Assembly (NCBI GenBank): GCA_017303795.1
Contig: JAFLBR010000007.1
Coordinates: 186,001-250,000, forward strand
DNA from: Cytophagales bacterium
Lineage (GTDB): Bacteria; Bacteroidota; Bacteroidia; Cytophagales; Cyclobacteriaceae
Direction of reading: 5' to 3'
Length of the DNA stretch: 64,000 nt
Part shown: positions 45,291-53,507 of the stretch, piece after piece
Layout of the letters: every line of letters begins with the position of its first letter
Position numbering within the stretch: position 1 is the first letter of the stretch
Position numbers and translations under genes: made by a program
The notes under the pieces: generated by a model
Databases searched by the model: none
The model's input: the letters and a program-made list of their open reading frames with translations, nothing else
What the model was told of the DNA's origin: nothing

Positions 45291-47072
45291 CTAAATAATT
45301 CCCATCTTCCGCATTAGAAAAGTAGCATTGGCTTTTTGGGCTACACCTGCGTGTAAGGTATAATCAAATGAAAGTTGATCGTTTTCAATTTTGCCTTCGA
45401 AGCAGGCGGTGGCAATTTGGGCGGGGTATTCCTGTTGCAACACACCCAGTGCAATATCGTGGGTGGCTAATACTGTTAATGCATTCTTTTCTTTCAGTCT
45501 TTTCAATAATTCAAGTGAGCCTAATTGTTTATCGGTAGAGTTGGTTCCCTTCAGAATTTCATCAAGCAGAATAAACATGGGTGTACCGGCTTGTAACTCC
45601 TGCACAATAGATTGCAGTCGGTTTAGCTCTGCAAAAAAGTACGACTGATGTTCTTGCAGCGAATCGGTTGTGCGCATGCCGGTGCGCAATTTTAATAAAG
45701 GTGTTTGCCAAACCTGTGCACACACGGGCGAACCAATCTGCGCAAGCACAAAGTTTACACCCAATGCACGCAAGAAGGTACTCTTACCGGCCATGTTGGC
45801 TCCGGTAATCAGATAAACACTTTGTGGATTACCAATTTCGAAATTATTGTTTATCCGTTTGCCATCTGGAATAAGTAAATGCCCGATTGCTTCACCTTTC
45901 AACATCATTTTATCGCTTACTTCTGCAAACGCATAGTGCGGATAATTATAATGAAGTGTAGCGAGTGAAATCAAGCTATCCCATTCGGCCAATGACTCTA
46001 ACCAACCGGGCAACGCATGTGCATTTTCTTCGCGCCACTTTTCAAGTTTACTTACGGTATGGAAATCGTACAGAAACAATCCGTTCCCCAATTGCATGGC
46101 CAGCGGATTCATGCGCGACTCCAACGCATTAACCAACGCTGAAAATTCTTTTACCTTTTCAAACGCGTTTACAGCAATGGCATGATGCTGCTGCATCTTT
46201 TCCGAAGAGAATTTTTCTTTGGAAAGCAACTCGAAAATTTTTGCATAGTTGTGCATAATCTTGCCACCGGCAACCAATACTTGCTGCATCGCGCCAATGC
46301 GTTTGGCATAACTCGCAGCTATAGCCAACTGAATGGCGGTCATCAACAAAAACAAGCCAAAGTAACTCGATGTATAAATTACAAATGCCAACACAGCAAG
46401 GGTAATAGTTGGTAGCACCCAACGCAAAATCGTGTTGAAGGTATCTTTATAAAAGATTGGTTTTTCCTTTAACCAGTTCAATAACCCGCTTACATCAAAT
46501 GTTGTATCGTTTATTTGTTTACCGGTTGCCCACACCTGTTGGCGCAATTCCAGATGTGCGGCTAATTCGCGCACTGCCTCTTGCCGATGTTGTAATTCAA
46601 CTTGAGAAAAAGTTGGATATTTAAAATGGTGTGCGAGTTTAACTTCACCTGAATGTGTGCCACACCGGTTTAGGTATTGAAATACAGAACCCGGTCCGAA
46701 CAAATCCAGATCGTGACTGTATGCATGATGTACATCGGCAAACGCATTACCTTCGTCAAACTCAATCGCTTCAAAGCCGAGTGCCTTTGCTTCGCGTTGA
46801 TTGAGTAAGCTGAGATAGGATAATCGTTCTTTGAGTTCGCGCGCAGCAGTTTGTTTACGCACCAGCAAAATAAATCCCGCAAGGGGTAAGATTATTGCGT
46901 AATAAAAATCCGGACTTGATAATGCGAGATAAATAATGAATGCAATCAACAACACCAGCCCCACTCGTATCCACGCATAAAGCCGAATTTGTTTTTCAAC
47001 TGCTTCGCTTTCTGTTTGAAATTGTTGTGCCCGTTGCTGGTAAAATTCAACCGTAGGTGTACCGTTTGCCAT
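45291..47072 (-). CDS. Membrane-anchored MutS-like ATPase
   Basis: 593 residues. The C-terminal third is the MutS ATPase: Walker A TGANMAGKSTFLRALG, the TTDSLQEHQSYFFAELNRL signature, Walker B FILLDEILKGTN and the LATHDI switch. A MutS core (lever/clamp-like helices) precedes it. The N-terminus holds a pair of membrane helices (VGLVLLIAFIIYLAL, FYYAIILPLAGFILL) and a second pair at about 225-260, replacing the mismatch-recognition domain; no Phe-x-Glu is present. ATG 47072 shares its A with the stop of the upstream gene. Role in mismatch repair is unlikely; membrane function unknown. Confidence 0.75.
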   Translation of the reverse strand: MANGTPTVEFYQQRAQQFQTESEAVEKQIRLYAWIRVGLVLLIAFIIYLALSSPDFYYAIILPLAGFILLVRKQTAARELKERLSYLSLLNQREAKALGFEAIEFDEGNAFADVHHAYSHDLDLFGPGSVFQYLNRCGTHSGEVKLAHHFKYPTFSQVELQHRQEAVRELAAHLELRQQVWATGKQINDTTFDVSGLLNWLKEKPIFYKDTFNTILRWVLPTITLAVLAFVIYTSSYFGLFLLMTAIQLAIAASYAKRIGAMQQVLVAGGKIMHNYAKIFELLSKEKFSSEKMQQHHAIAVNAFEKVKEFSALVNALESRMNPLAMQLGNGLFLYDFHTVSKLEKWREENAHALPGWLESLAEWDSLISLATLHYNYPHYAFAEVSDKMMLKGEAIGHLLIPDGKRINNNFEIGNPQSVYLITGANMAGKSTFLRALGVNFVLAQIGSPVCAQVWQTPLLKLRTGMRTTDSLQEHQSYFFAELNRLQSIVQELQAGTPMFILLDEILKGTNSTDKQLGSLELLKRLKEKNALTVLATHDIALGVLQQEYPAQIATACFEGKIENDQLSFDYTLHAGVAQKANATFLMRKMGII

Positions 47073-47566
47073 CACCACATTTTTTCAATCAACCGCATTA
47101 CCTGCGAAAGGTACTCTTCATCTGTCGCATCAAAATCATTCAACTTATCGCTGTCCACATCCAGCACCAACGCCACTTCATTATTCTTAAATGCCGGCAA
47201 CACAATTTCCGACTTTGATGCTGAGCTACAGGCGATATGACCGGGAAATGCATCTACATCGGGAACGATTATAACCCGCTTCTCCTTCCAGCTTGCACCA
47301 CATACTCCTTTGCCCAACCCAATACGCGTGCATGCTATTGGTCCCTGGAATGGGCCCAACACTAATTCCTGTTTGCCCGTAGTATTTTTTACGAGGTAAA
47401 ATCCTACCCAGAAAAAATCCATGGTTTGTTTAAGCGCGGCTGCGATGTTGGCAAGATTGGCGGTAAGGTCAGACTCGCCCGTGGTGAGCGCTTTCAGCTG
47501 TGGAATTAAAGTTTTATAGCGCGAAACTTTATCCGATTCAGTCGCTATCAACAGATTTTCGGCCAT
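47072..47566 (-). CDS. msrC: Free methionine-(R)-sulfoxide reductase (GAF domain)
   Basis: 164-residue GAF-fold enzyme reducing free Met-R-sulfoxide. The three conserved cysteines are in FQGPIACTRI, GKGVCGASW and GHIACSSASKSEIVLP, matching the fRMsr family. Overlaps the MutS-like gene by one base (TGATG), so the two are translationally coupled. The MutS-like protein and the reductase have no known functional link. Confidence 0.88.
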   Translation of the reverse strand: MAENLLIATESDKVSRYKTLIPQLKALTTGESDLTANLANIAAALKQTMDFFWVGFYLVKNTTGKQELVLGPFQGPIACTRIGLGKGVCGASWKEKRVIIVPDVDAFPGHIACSSASKSEIVLPAFKNNEVALVLDVDSDKLNDFDATDEEYLSQVMRLIEKMW

Positions 47567-47601
47567 TGGATCAATTGATTTTGATCACAAAAATAGCCTA
47601 C

Positions 47602-47676
47602 TCAAGCCTGGTAAAAAAGCAGAATGATAATGATGGCTATTACTATCCCAATAATTTGCAGAAGTCCTTTGCGCAT
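47602..47676 (-). CDS. Possible 24-residue hydrophobic peptide
   Basis: Frame MRKGLLQIIGIV followed by a hydrophobic run and ending FYQA. Consistent with a tiny single-helix membrane peptide similar in style to others in this window. No ribosome site or other support; position before msrC on the same strand. Confidence 0.3.
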   Translation of the reverse strand: MRKGLLQIIGIVIAIIIILLFYQA

Positions 47677-47775
47677 ATCGGGAGGAAAGCACGTTCGGAA
47701 TTTTTGCCAAACCAAAGGATGGCTTAATTACCCTGAAAATTTTAGTAATTTCAAGTAGTAAAAAGCATAGTAGCC

Positions 47776-48408
47776 ATGATACGCACCAGAAGCCAAGAGT
47801 TATCAGTTTGGATTGTGGCCTTTCTCCCACTTGTATTTCTTACACTTTGCTGGACGACTATCCCTCATACAATTACCATTCATTACAATATGGCATTTGA
47901 GCCAGACAGATGGGGAAGCAAGCAAACTTTAATTTGGTTGAGTTGCTTGCCATTGCTTGTGAGTTTTGGTTTGATCTTGGTGAAGCAAACTACCCGGGCT
48001 TCATTTCTGCTAAAACTAACTGCTGTCGGTATTTTATCCTTGCTAATGATGTTTATTATTTATAATTCAAATCAAAATGGTTCAAAAAATATTCATTTCA
48101 TTCATGTGATTCTTGGAGTGTTCTTCATTATTCTTGGACAAATCATGAACTCTATTGAGCAGAATCAATTTATTGGAATCCGAACCCGTTGGACGCTCGC
48201 TCATAAAAAAGTTTGGGAAGAGACGCACGAGTTTAGCAGTAAAGTATTTCTTGTTAGTGGATTAACAATTGTAACTACCTCAGTAGTGTTACCGGCAAGA
48301 ATAGTTACACCCGTGTTTCTAATCATCATTCTAATAACAGCACTTATCACTGTAATTTATTCCTATTTCGCGCACAAAAGATACGGACATACAAATCAAA
48401 ACGATTAG
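47776..48408 (+). CDS. SdpI/DUF1648 family membrane protein
   Basis: 210 residues, six hydrophobic helices. The DUF1648 N-terminus (PHTITIHYNMAFEPDRWGSK) and SdpI motif (FIGIRTRWTLAHKKVWEETH) are clear. SdpI of Bacillus gives immunity to the killing peptide SdpC and sequesters a repressor; here no sdpC or sdpR is near, so the protein is likely a general member. Four bases upstream of a DUF4230-like gene. Confidence 0.75.
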   Translation: MIRTRSQELSVWIVAFLPLVFLTLCWTTIPHTITIHYNMAFEPDRWGSKQTLIWLSCLPLLVSFGLILVKQTTRASFLLKLTAVGILSLLMMFIIYNSNQNGSKNIHFIHVILGVFFIILGQIMNSIEQNQFIGIRTRWTLAHKKVWEETHEFSSKVFLVSGLTIVTTSVVLPARIVTPVFLIIILITALITVIYSYFAHKRYGHTNQND

Positions 48409-48412
48409 CAGC

Positions 48413-49054
48413 ATGGCGCGTTACCTCAAACTTATTATTGCATTGCTGATTACGGGCACTATTGCTGCCTTTGTGTTGCTGGTAATAATTCCCGAACGTC
48501 TGGCAAAAAATAGTTACGAAGCTGCCAAAACGCTAGGCGAAGATTTTAAGAAAGCTTTTCAGTTTACACCTGAGGTTCGTGTTGAAAACACGGTAGTGCT
48601 GAATCAGCAAACCAGTGTACTGGAATTGGCTGTGTTAGCACAAAATTTTCGGCACCAGTATGATTATACCAACACGTGGATGGGTAGCACCAAAAAAATT
48701 AATATCAGCGGAAGCTTTATTGCAAAAGTTGGATTTGATCTGAATGAAAAATTTCAAATCACCATGCAGGATAAAAAAGCTATTGTTTCTTTACCCGAAC
48801 CACAGTTATTGTCTATTGAATCGGGTGGTGATATTACTTACCGCGATGAAAACGGTTTATGGAATTGGGTGAGCACTGAAGATCGTACCGCAGCCACCAA
48901 TGCGTTTATAAAAGATGCTAAAGGTTATGCACAACATGCTGATTTTATTAAGGATGCCCGCGTGCGCGCAGAAGAACAAATCCGGAAGGTGTTGGCACCA
49001 CATATGGAAGAAGTGGTGTTTGAGTATAGGGTGGTGATGCAGCAGAACCTATAA
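48413..49054 (+). CDS. Membrane-anchored DUF4230-like protein
   Basis: 213 residues: one N-terminal membrane helix, then an extracytoplasmic region with FTPEVRVENTVVLNQQTSVLEL, a GSFIAKVGFDL strand and a helical C-terminus with EEQIRKVLAPHMEEVVF. The layout matches DUF4230. Function unknown. Co-transcribed with the SdpI-like gene. Confidence 0.6.
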   Translation: MARYLKLIIALLITGTIAAFVLLVIIPERLAKNSYEAAKTLGEDFKKAFQFTPEVRVENTVVLNQQTSVLELAVLAQNFRHQYDYTNTWMGSTKKINISGSFIAKVGFDLNEKFQITMQDKKAIVSLPEPQLLSIESGGDITYRDENGLWNWVSTEDRTAATNAFIKDAKGYAQHADFIKDARVRAEEQIRKVLAPHMEEVVFEYRVVMQQNL

Positions 49055-49149
49055 TTAAAACTTTGCTTCATTCTTTAATAATTTTCCAAAGTTGAAAAAA
49101 ATTCGAAGTTGATTTCGATGAAAAGTATCTGTTCGAATTTCTGGATTGA

Positions 49150-49180
49150 TTTGCCCACTTGCGTTTTCTTTTTACTTTTG
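49150..49180 (+). promoter_or_regulatory. Consensus Bacteroidota promoter
   Basis: TTTG (49150-49153), 19-bp spacer, TACTTTTG (49173-49180). It implies that translation of the next gene starts at GTG 49200 or ATG 49254, not at the upstream end of the open frame. Confidence 0.7.
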
Positions 49181-49199
49181 CAAAACATTCTGTCCCAGC

Positions 49200-49703
49200 G
49201 TGATCCGAAAATTTTTTCCGCTAGACAAAAACTACCTGCTTGAAGAAGCCCAGATGCAATCTCGGCAGCACCTGCTTGTACAACTTGTCGATACCGTAAA
49301 ATCCCATTACCTGCACAAGCATAACCCGTTGGGGTTGGACGATGACTTTACACTGCTTATCAAAAGCTTTCATCTTAAAAACCTGAAGCCACTCGAAAGT
49401 TTTTATCAAAACCTGGCAGCGGTGTATCGCTACAAGCATGGCGAAACCCAACTTGAGTTTGTGTGGGATGGTCGCGAACATCTTGAAAAATACAAAAGCG
49501 AATGGGTGGCGGCATTCAATGAATGGACAACCCGTTTTTGCACACACGAATTGTTTCTGCAAGCTGTGCTGGACTTAACCGTATTTCTTCCTGAAAACCG
49601 CCATGCGGTCCTTGCCGAAAATAAAATGAATCATTTCATCCTCCATCACTTTGATATGCGTCTTCATAAAAGCAAGGGCCTTGTGGCCATGAAGGTGGCT
49701 TGA
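49200..49703 (+). CDS. Hypothetical helical protein
   Basis: 167 residues from GTG 49200 (or 149 from ATG 49254). Mostly helical, no signal peptide, no membrane helix, no family recognised. Start is decided by the promoter at 49150-49180. 70 bp upstream of the FMN glutamate-synthase-like gene, possibly co-transcribed. Confidence 0.55.
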   Translation: MIRKFFPLDKNYLLEEAQMQSRQHLLVQLVDTVKSHYLHKHNPLGLDDDFTLLIKSFHLKNLKPLESFYQNLAAVYRYKHGETQLEFVWDGREHLEKYKSEWVAAFNEWTTRFCTHELFLQAVLDLTVFLPENRHAVLAENKMNHFILHHFDMRLHKSKGLVAMKVA

Positions 49704-49773
49704 TTAACACAAAACCGGTTTGATTCCTGTTTGATTATCGCTAATTTATCCGGTCTTTAATCTTACCAAACCT

Positions 49774-51372
49774 ATGAAGCGACCCGCATTCTACCTTTAC
49801 GCTGCCCTTGCAGTTGCCATTGTGCTGGCATTAAGTTATTTCTGGATCAACGCATTGTTCCTGTTTATCCTGGTTGGCCCAATCATTTTTATTGGCATTC
49901 AGGATATTTTACAACCGCGGCAATCCATTCGTATAAACTTTCCGGTATTGGGCCGGTTGCGGTATGTGTTTGAAGACCTCCGGCCTAAAATTCAACAATA
50001 CTTTGTAGAAAGCGATACCGATGGTGCGCCTATCAATCGCAATGAGCGTTCTGTTATTTACCAGCGCGCCAAAAAACAAACTGATACCATTCCGTTCGGC
50101 ACTCAATTAAATGTGTATGCCGAGGGCTACGAGTGGATGACGCACTCTATCGTGCCCAAAGATTTTCATAAACTGGATCATAACCCACGCGTACGCTTTG
50201 GCGGAAAGGAATGCAAGCAACCTTACGATATGAGTGTGCTGAATGTAAGTGCCATGAGTTTTGGTTCACTCAGCAAAAATGCAGTGCTCTCCTTAAATGG
50301 TGGCGCAAAGATGGGTGGCTTTGCACACAACACAGGCGAAGGCGGAATTAGTCCGTACCACTTACAACCCGGTGGCGATTTAGTGTGGCAGATTGGTACC
50401 GGCTACTTTGGCGCACGCGATGACGAAGGAAAATTCAGTGATGAAACTTTTAAGAAGAATGTAGCCCACGCTAATGTAAAGATGATTGAGATCAAACTCT
50501 CGCAAGGTGCCAAGCCGGGGCATGGTGGTATTTTACCGGGCAAGAAAAACACTCCAGAGATTGCGGCCATCCGCCACGTAAAGGCGGGCACTACCGTTTT
50601 CTCTCCGCCCTTTCATAGTGCCTTTAGTACGCCAATTGAATTAATACAGTTTATAAAAAAACTTCGTACACTTTCAGATGGCAAACCAGTTGGCTTTAAA
50701 CTTTGCATCGGGCGCAAGAGCGAGTTTCTTTCTATCTGCAAAGCGATGGTGCAACTCAACACCTACCCTGATTTTATAACCATTGATGGTGGCGAAGGGG
50801 GTACTGGTGCGGCTCCGCCAGAGTTTAGTAACTCGGTGGGTATGCCCATGCTGGATGCACTCGCTTTCGCGGATAATGCGTTACGCGGATTTGGCATTCG
50901 CAAGGAGATGCGATTGATTGCCTCCGGAAAAATTTTAACCGGCTTTCATATTTTACGCGCAATGGCTTTGGGTGCCGATACGTGTAACAGTGCCCGTGCG
51001 ATGATGATGGCGCTGGGTTGTATTCAGGCGTTGGAGTGTCATAAAAACACGTGCCCCACTGGTGTGGCTACACAAGATCCGTACTACATGAAGGGTTTGG
51101 TGGTAGAAGATAAAACTGTGCGCGTGGCCAACTACCATAAACATACGGTTGAAGGTTTTGTTGAGTTGATGGGCGCTGCCGGGTTAGATCATCCCGATAA
51201 AATTGGGCGCACGCATGTGTACAGACGGGTGTTTATGAACTTAGTAAAAACCTACGAAGAGATTTACCCCACTATACCCGATGGCTGCCTGCTGAACAAT
51301 GGCGATATTCCATTTGATTATGATGATTATATGAAACGTGCTTCGGCAGAGAGTTTTGAGGTGGCGGTGTGA
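49774..51372 (+). CDS. FMN-binding glutamate-synthase-family protein, membrane-anchored
   Basis: 532 residues. The N-terminus has two membrane helices; from about 100 the FMN/3Fe-4S synthase domain of GltB follows: MSFGSLSKNAVLSLN, GEGGISPYHL, KLSQGAKPGHGG, ITIDGGEGGTGAAP, and the cluster-binding region GCIQALECHKNTCPTGVATQ. The glutaminase and GXGXG domains of GltB are missing, so it cannot use glutamine on its own. Families of this type are annotated as FMN-binding glutamate synthase with undefined activity. 3Fe-4S by Cys pattern. Confidence 0.85.
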   Translation: MKRPAFYLYAALAVAIVLALSYFWINALFLFILVGPIIFIGIQDILQPRQSIRINFPVLGRLRYVFEDLRPKIQQYFVESDTDGAPINRNERSVIYQRAKKQTDTIPFGTQLNVYAEGYEWMTHSIVPKDFHKLDHNPRVRFGGKECKQPYDMSVLNVSAMSFGSLSKNAVLSLNGGAKMGGFAHNTGEGGISPYHLQPGGDLVWQIGTGYFGARDDEGKFSDETFKKNVAHANVKMIEIKLSQGAKPGHGGILPGKKNTPEIAAIRHVKAGTTVFSPPFHSAFSTPIELIQFIKKLRTLSDGKPVGFKLCIGRKSEFLSICKAMVQLNTYPDFITIDGGEGGTGAAPPEFSNSVGMPMLDALAFADNALRGFGIRKEMRLIASGKILTGFHILRAMALGADTCNSARAMMMALGCIQALECHKNTCPTGVATQDPYYMKGLVVEDKTVRVANYHKHTVEGFVELMGAAGLDHPDKIGRTHVYRRVFMNLVKTYEEIYPTIPDGCLLNNGDIPFDYDDYMKRASAESFEVAV

Positions 51373-51494
51373 AAATAGGTCTGAAAAAATACGCTCTGCG
51401 CATGTCTCTGCCGAGTATTATTCGAAATTAATTTTAAATTTGTTACGAGATCTTTTATAGAACCACAAAAGAGAAAAAGTTAGAATATAAATTT

Positions 51495-52097
51495 ATGAAG
51501 TTATTAGCATCAATTTGTTTCTTGTTTGTGTCAAATTCATTGGCCGGACAAAATTATTTCATGTTTACCCAGAAACAGATCGCTGAAATAAGTAGCACAG
51601 AGGAATCTTTTCAATCCAAAAAGTTAAAAACTAAAAATATCTACTTATCCACTGACTTTTATCCACTTGCAGATAAATATGAAGTGGAATTTCCCATTTC
51701 GTACTTAAGAACAAACGATACGCTTATTAATAGTTGTATGGTTCAGTATTTTTTCACTGCTACTGACTCTAAGATAAGATTGATTGTATACGACTGGGAT
51801 GAAACCCAGAGAACAGATCTTTTTAAGGAGCGTACTGACATTATGAAAGCCGAGCGACAAAGACTCAAAGAGTACTTAAACAAGTATGATCAGATCTTTC
51901 AAATTATTTCATCTCAACTGGGGATTCCATTAAAAGATACTAAGTTGAAAGATGTAGCAAACACTAATTCAAAATACAAAGAACGAATTACGACATGGAA
52001 AAAGGAAAATCTAACGGTAGAGGAACATCTCCTTTTTACGATATCTGATAATGAACTCGGTACATATCAGGTTAGTGTAAAAGCGTATTGGGATTAA
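51495..52097 (+). CDS. Secreted protein of unknown function
   Basis: 200 residues with signal peptide (MKLLASICFLFVSNSLAG). Mature part mixed, C-terminal half helical with charged segments. No family recognised. Locally AT-rich. Confidence 0.55.
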   Translation: MKLLASICFLFVSNSLAGQNYFMFTQKQIAEISSTEESFQSKKLKTKNIYLSTDFYPLADKYEVEFPISYLRTNDTLINSCMVQYFFTATDSKIRLIVYDWDETQRTDLFKERTDIMKAERQRLKEYLNKYDQIFQIISSQLGIPLKDTKLKDVANTNSKYKERITTWKKENLTVEEHLLFTISDNELGTYQVSVKAYWD

Positions 52098-52167
52098 AGG
52101 CCTTGGTGGGTGTCCGTACGCACCAGAAATAAATCAATCAGCTCACCAAAAAAGCCCCTGCGCACAA

Positions 52168-52193
52168 TTGTTTCGTGAGACCCGAAACAAGGC
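52168..52193. repeat. GTTTCG hairpin repeat, copy 1
   Basis: TTGTTTCG-TGAGACC-CGAAACAA followed by GGC. Same sequence with small changes occurs at 53368-53394; the two copies flank two small genes. Confidence 0.6.
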
Positions 52194-52220
52194 TAACAAA
52201 TCTTACGAGTCTTTAAGACC

Positions 52221-52685
52221 TCAATAATACTTAGTCGTATCCGCCTCACTTTGCCAAACAGCTTGCGGGTAAGTCCAATAGTTGCAGGGTGGTTCTAAAC
52301 AAATAGCATGAAACTGTCCCCAATAGTACTCGAAGGTTGTTGCTCCCGTTGCTGTTTGCACAGTTCCAATCATCAAACTATGCGTAACCCCACTCACCCC
52401 ATTACGATAATGAATAGCTTGGGTCAGTTGCACTTTCGTTCCGGCCGGAACTATGATGGCATCATCATAAGCCAAGCCATCCTCAACCAGTAAAGTTTTT
52501 TCCGCAATTGGAAATTGATTGTTAACCAGAAATGCAGGCCGTACCAAAATCAATTCTCCCAGCCACGTTGCATACGGTTGCTTCTGCGATACATCTGTGC
52601 GTGTGTTTCGCAGAGCCAAATAAAAAATACCAACAATAATTACTACTAAAGTGAGACCAGCTAACCAAATCATTTTGCGTGTCAT
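52221..52685 (-). CDS. Single-pass membrane protein, unknown
   Basis: 154 residues; one N-terminal membrane helix (IWLAGLTLVVIIVGIFYLAL) then a beta-rich external domain with WLGELILVRPAFLVN and a Cys pair (AICLEPPCNYW). No family recognised. Same strand as the next gene, 43 bp downstream of it. Confidence 0.55.
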   Translation of the reverse strand: MTRKMIWLAGLTLVVIIVGIFYLALRNTRTDVSQKQPYATWLGELILVRPAFLVNNQFPIAEKTLLVEDGLAYDDAIIVPAGTKVQLTQAIHYRNGVSGVTHSLMIGTVQTATGATTFEYYWGQFHAICLEPPCNYWTYPQAVWQSEADTTKYY

Positions 52686-52728
52686 TTCTTTTGCTTCCGG
52701 ATTACGATTTCAAGACAAGTTAATCTTT

Positions 52729-53346
52729 TCACTCCAACTTAATCTCTCTTCCCCACTGCAACTTTTTCAAATCCAGTTTCCGATAATAGTATTGATCTTT
52801 ATGGTTAAAAACTCCATCGCGGTTGCTATCACGCTGTAGCCTTACCAATGCAAAATGAGCATGTGCATAAACCTGTATACCCATAACATGATCTTTTCCC
52901 GTACTCAATGCCTGCAAATTTTCGCCAGTAGGCGAAATAGTATAAAGCACCGAGGCATCCTGTTCGTCAATACGGCCGCTGCCATTGGTGTCCGTTTGTT
53001 TCACCAATAAAAAAATCCGGTTGGCTTGCACTAACGGCATACTTTGGTGATACATTTTTGCATTCGAATCATCACCTCGCGCAAACTGCACAAACGTATC
53101 GTCTTCAAATAATTTTTTGGATGTATCCGTTACAAAATTATAAACAATCAGATTGGCGTAATAACCTCCCCACACCGCCAATTTATTCGAGGACAGAAGT
53201 TGTTCATTATACAACACCGGAATAAAAAGCGTGCTGGTAGAATCTGTCAGAATCGGGCTGCCCAGACTATTTTCATTTTTGTAGTTGCGTTGAGCTTGTG
53301 TTAATATTGACACAGACAAGAAGATTAGGAGTAGTATATGTTTCAT
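52729..53346 (-). CDS. Secreted protein with EF-hand-like loops
   Basis: 205 residues with a Sec signal (cleavage near LTQAQ). Two 12-residue loops DTNGSGRIDEQD and DSNRDGVFNHKD have the spacing of calcium-binding EF-hand or dockerin-type loops (Asp/Asn at 1, 3, 5, 9, acid at 12). Surrounding segments are beta strands, as in propeller proteins. Calcium binding is inferred. Confidence 0.6.
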   Translation of the reverse strand: MKHILLLIFLSVSILTQAQRNYKNENSLGSPILTDSTSTLFIPVLYNEQLLSSNKLAVWGGYYANLIVYNFVTDTSKKLFEDDTFVQFARGDDSNAKMYHQSMPLVQANRIFLLVKQTDTNGSGRIDEQDASVLYTISPTGENLQALSTGKDHVMGIQVYAHAHFALVRLQRDSNRDGVFNHKDQYYYRKLDLKKLQWGREIKLE

Positions 53347-53367
53347 AGGTTTTTAGTTGTTAAAATG

Positions 53368-53394
53368 TTGTTTCGTGAGGACACGAAACAAGGC
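53368..53394. repeat. GTTTCG hairpin repeat, copy 2
   Basis: Ten-base-pair stem TTGTTTCGTG-AGGA-CACGAAACAA followed by GGC; matches copy 1 at 52168. Downstream, at 53446-53493, AGAGGTCATCTC and GAGACGACCTCT form another near-perfect inverted pair at the end of the vWA gene. Confidence 0.65.
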
Positions 53395-53507
53395 ATGGCA
53401 AGAAGGAACAAGACATGAAAAAAAGGCAAGAGTTAAAAAACAAAGAGGTCATCTCACAAAGTCAATCGGTTAAGATTAAACCCGGAGACGACCTCTGCCC
53501 ACCGCTA

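Noticed and set aside
47776-48408. SdpC-type killing system around the SdpI-like gene
   Set aside because: No sdpC-like toxin or ArsR-type sdpR gene lies nearby; the neighbour is a DUF4230-like protein.
49146-49199. Upstream start for the helical hypothetical protein
   Set aside because: A consensus promoter lies inside that segment, so it cannot be translated from this message.
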